Shown here in pieces: positions 62,413 through 64,000 of a stretch of DNA of 64,000 nt. Origin of the DNA: Istiophorus platypterus. Lineage: Eukaryota > Chordata > Actinopteri > Istiophoriformes > Istiophoridae. The stretch's first letter is position 1; the number at the start of each line of letters is the position of its first letter. The stretch is taken from the NCBI GenBank assembly GCA_016859345.1, contig CM029134.1, positions 7,994,123 to 8,058,122 of the forward strand. The letters are read 5' to 3'. A model generated the notes under the pieces. It was not told where the DNA came from. It worked only from the letters and a program-made list of their open reading frames with translations, and searched no databases. Both the position numbers and the translations under genes were made by a program.

Positions 62413-62819
62413 CGCGCACGCTCATGCACGTGTGGACATGTGGATGTGTGAGTGTATGTGTATAAATCTCATGGTGGCTGTACAGTAGGAGTGTTGGTGT
62501 GTTTTGGTTTCTGTTTGTTTGTGTTTGTATATTTGTATGGGCGTGTGCTTGTATATATGTGTGTGGGCTTATATGCTGCGGGGCCATTCTCACGCTTTGT
62601 CCTACTGCCACATTTGCTAATTTGACAGAGCAAGGACACACAGAGAAACACAAGTGCAAACACACACACACACATGCACTCCATGGGTGCTCACTCAGGT
62701 TTATTGCTTTTTACCATTTTTTTATAAAGACCTTGTGTGCTTTCAAAATACAGTGTATTATGTTAAGCTCATACTGTTAAATTAAACTCAACCTGTATCC
62801 TCTGTGTTTTTCTCTATAG

Positions 62820-62891
62820 GGATTTGAACAGAAACAACATCACTAGAATCACTAAAGTGGACTTCTCTGGCATCAAGAACCTCAGGATTCT
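62820..62891 (+). CDS. slit3: slit3 coding exon 2 (first leucine-rich repeat)
   Basis: A 72-nt exon that keeps phase 2 at both ends and encodes one 24-residue leucine-rich repeat, the standard modular exon size in Slit genes. Joined to exon 1 it completes codon 64 (CT+G = Leu) and continues with D-L-N-R-N-N-I-T-R-I-T-K, then V-D-F-S-G-I-K-N-L-R-I-L. The acceptor is strong: a pyrimidine-rich run (cctctgtgtttttctctatag) with a possible branch site (ctcaac) about 30 nt upstream. The donor is GTAAGT at 62892. The N-R-N-N and G-x-K-N-L-R pattern matches SLIT3 (D-R-N-N, G-L-K-N-L-R) better than SLIT1/2 (N-G-N-N). This exon alone identifies the family. The next LRR exons must lie beyond the right edge of the window. 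Confidence 0.95.
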
Positions 62892-64000
62892 GTAAGTTTC
62901 TTTCTTTAGTTTCTTTGTTTCTTTCGTCATTTTGTGGTTTTGAAGATGAACCATTCGATGATGCAGAAATTACTCAAGTAATGTCAAGGTAGTTCAGCAA
63001 GTTCACATTATGTGTAAGTTTTTCAGTCAAAACACTTTTTTTATTCTTATCTTAAACCCCCCCCCCGTACAAAGTTCAAGAAAATCAGGGATTGGGACAA
63101 ATTTTCTTAAAATACTTGTACATGCCACTCAAAAAATGAGCAAGAACTAATCACATAAAAATATGACTCCAAGTAGGGTTACTGTTTGACTGGTGTCATC
63201 TTTGAACAACTGCATGATAACTGAAGCAGAACCATCAGCAAAAAGACGCCCTTCCAAGATTTTGGACGCTTGAAGGGGCTTTAATTACGTGCTGTCCTTA
63301 CCAGAAATGACAGCATTATTTGTTTGTTCAAATCTCCATTTTGTGTTTTGACAAGCAACCTTCTCAGGTTGTTGTGTAAAATAAGTCTCCTCTTTCTGTA
63401 GCGATTCCTGAAATAGAGTGACATTGCAATGTTGGTGGATAGAGTCTTACTCTGTTGATGTTGCGGCGTACCTAAGTGTGTGAAGAACACCAGAAACCTC
63501 GATTTTACTTTAACCGGGTTTAAGTAGCCCAAACTTAACCAGAACTTAACCGGGGGGTGACAAATCAGAAAAAGCTTGTTTTTTCGAGTTGGTTTGGTCA
63601 AACGACTTATTTTTTCACTCAGGTTTGAGGTCAGTTGGATTTAGGTGTGAGGTTGAATCCACCGGGTACCTGGTACTTTATGTGCCTATATTCCTTTTTC
63701 TTTTTCCTTGTTGTTACCTGTATTCATTTCTTCACAAGGAGTCCATTAACAAAAAAGCTGCCATGCTGGAGTAATTAGATAAACGCTATATTTACCAAAT
63801 AGGCCTGTATATGGCTATAGGGGAAACAGGTCTCTATAAAAAAAAAAGCTTCTCATCCTAATGAGGTATTTCAGGGCAGGAGAGAATGTAAGTGTCTTAC
63901 CCAAGGAGACAAATTTCGTAATTGCTGAACTTTTATGAGGCTAAATAATAGAGTATCGTGAGCCGAGGTGCCAGTAACAAGTTACAAGAATCCCATTTGT
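62892..64000 (+). other. slit3: slit3 intron 2, 5' part
   Basis: Begins with a GTAAGT donor and a TTTC-rich stretch and runs off the right edge. It contains a C9 run near 63057 and otherwise unremarkable AT-rich sequence. The stretch at 63875-63920 (gtgtcttacccaaggagaca) looks like a worn piece of a common fish repeat. No exon was recognised. Confidence 0.85.

Larger units (their letters stand above)
46429..62819 (+). other. slit3: slit3 intron 1 (16.4 kb)
   Basis: Intron of 16,391 bp running from the GTAAGT donor at 46429 to the AG acceptor at 62818-62819, phase 2. I saw no further coding exon inside it. The open frames are short, mostly translate microsatellites, and show no family signature. 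Its contents are listed separately where they can be named: (CA/TG)n and (CT)n microsatellites, two fish-type interspersed repeat copies with TG tails, a purine-rich minisatellite near 60.4 kb, and a GC-rich patch near 59.1 kb. Long first introns are typical of vertebrate Slit genes and often hold regulatory elements. None can be called with certainty from one sequence. Confidence 0.9.

Noticed and set aside
46429..62819. miR-218 hosted in a slit3 intron
   Set aside because: Known to lie in a much later slit3 intron; the mature sequence was not seen here.

Overview
The window looks like nuclear DNA from a vertebrate, most likely a teleost fish. It is AT-rich with long stretches lacking genes. 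It holds dozens of (CA/TG)n, (GA/CT)n and tetranucleotide microsatellites, several sequences that resemble families of fish interspersed repeats, and one gene interrupted by long introns. No bacterial-style gene organisation, viral gene set, rRNA, tRNA, CRISPR array or intact transposon ORF could be recognised. Nearly all of the open frames are chance openings or translations of microsatellites.

The one gene I can support is the 5' end of a Slit-family axon-guidance gene on the + strand, most likely slit3. Coding exon 1 (46238-46428) encodes a signal peptide and the cysteine-rich LRR N-terminal cap. It ends in a phase-2 GTAAGT donor. Coding exon 2 (62820-62891) is exactly 72 nt, one leucine-rich repeat, flanked by a good pyrimidine tract/AG and another GTAAGT. 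The 16.4 kb between them is intron 1. The rest of the gene lies beyond the right edge. In the joined protein, the N-A-E-R-L before the junction and R-N-N-I-T-R-I-T-K after it fit SLIT3 better than SLIT1 or SLIT2.

Layout: 1-42.3 kb is a gene desert with microsatellites, purine- or pyrimidine-biased tracts, short perfect hairpins and degenerate repeat copies. 42.3-43.1 kb is a CpG-rich segment that could be a separate promoter. 43.1-45.1 kb is a near-identical tandem duplication of about 1 kb, each copy carrying a CTCF-like motif. 45.2-46.24 kb is the likely slit3 promoter and 5' leader, with an inverted CCAAT box, a 114-bp GA tract and two short upstream ORFs. 46.24-64 kb is slit3 exon 1, intron 1, exon 2 and the start of intron 2.

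I found no previously undescribed biological system here. The features most worth following are the tandem duplication with paired CTCF-like sites next to the slit3 promoter, the slit3 leader uORFs, the CpG-rich segment with open frames on both strands, and a perfect 23-bp inverted repeat at 346-399 carrying AATAAA on both strands. Assignments to named repeat families rest on memory of such sequences, not on a search.
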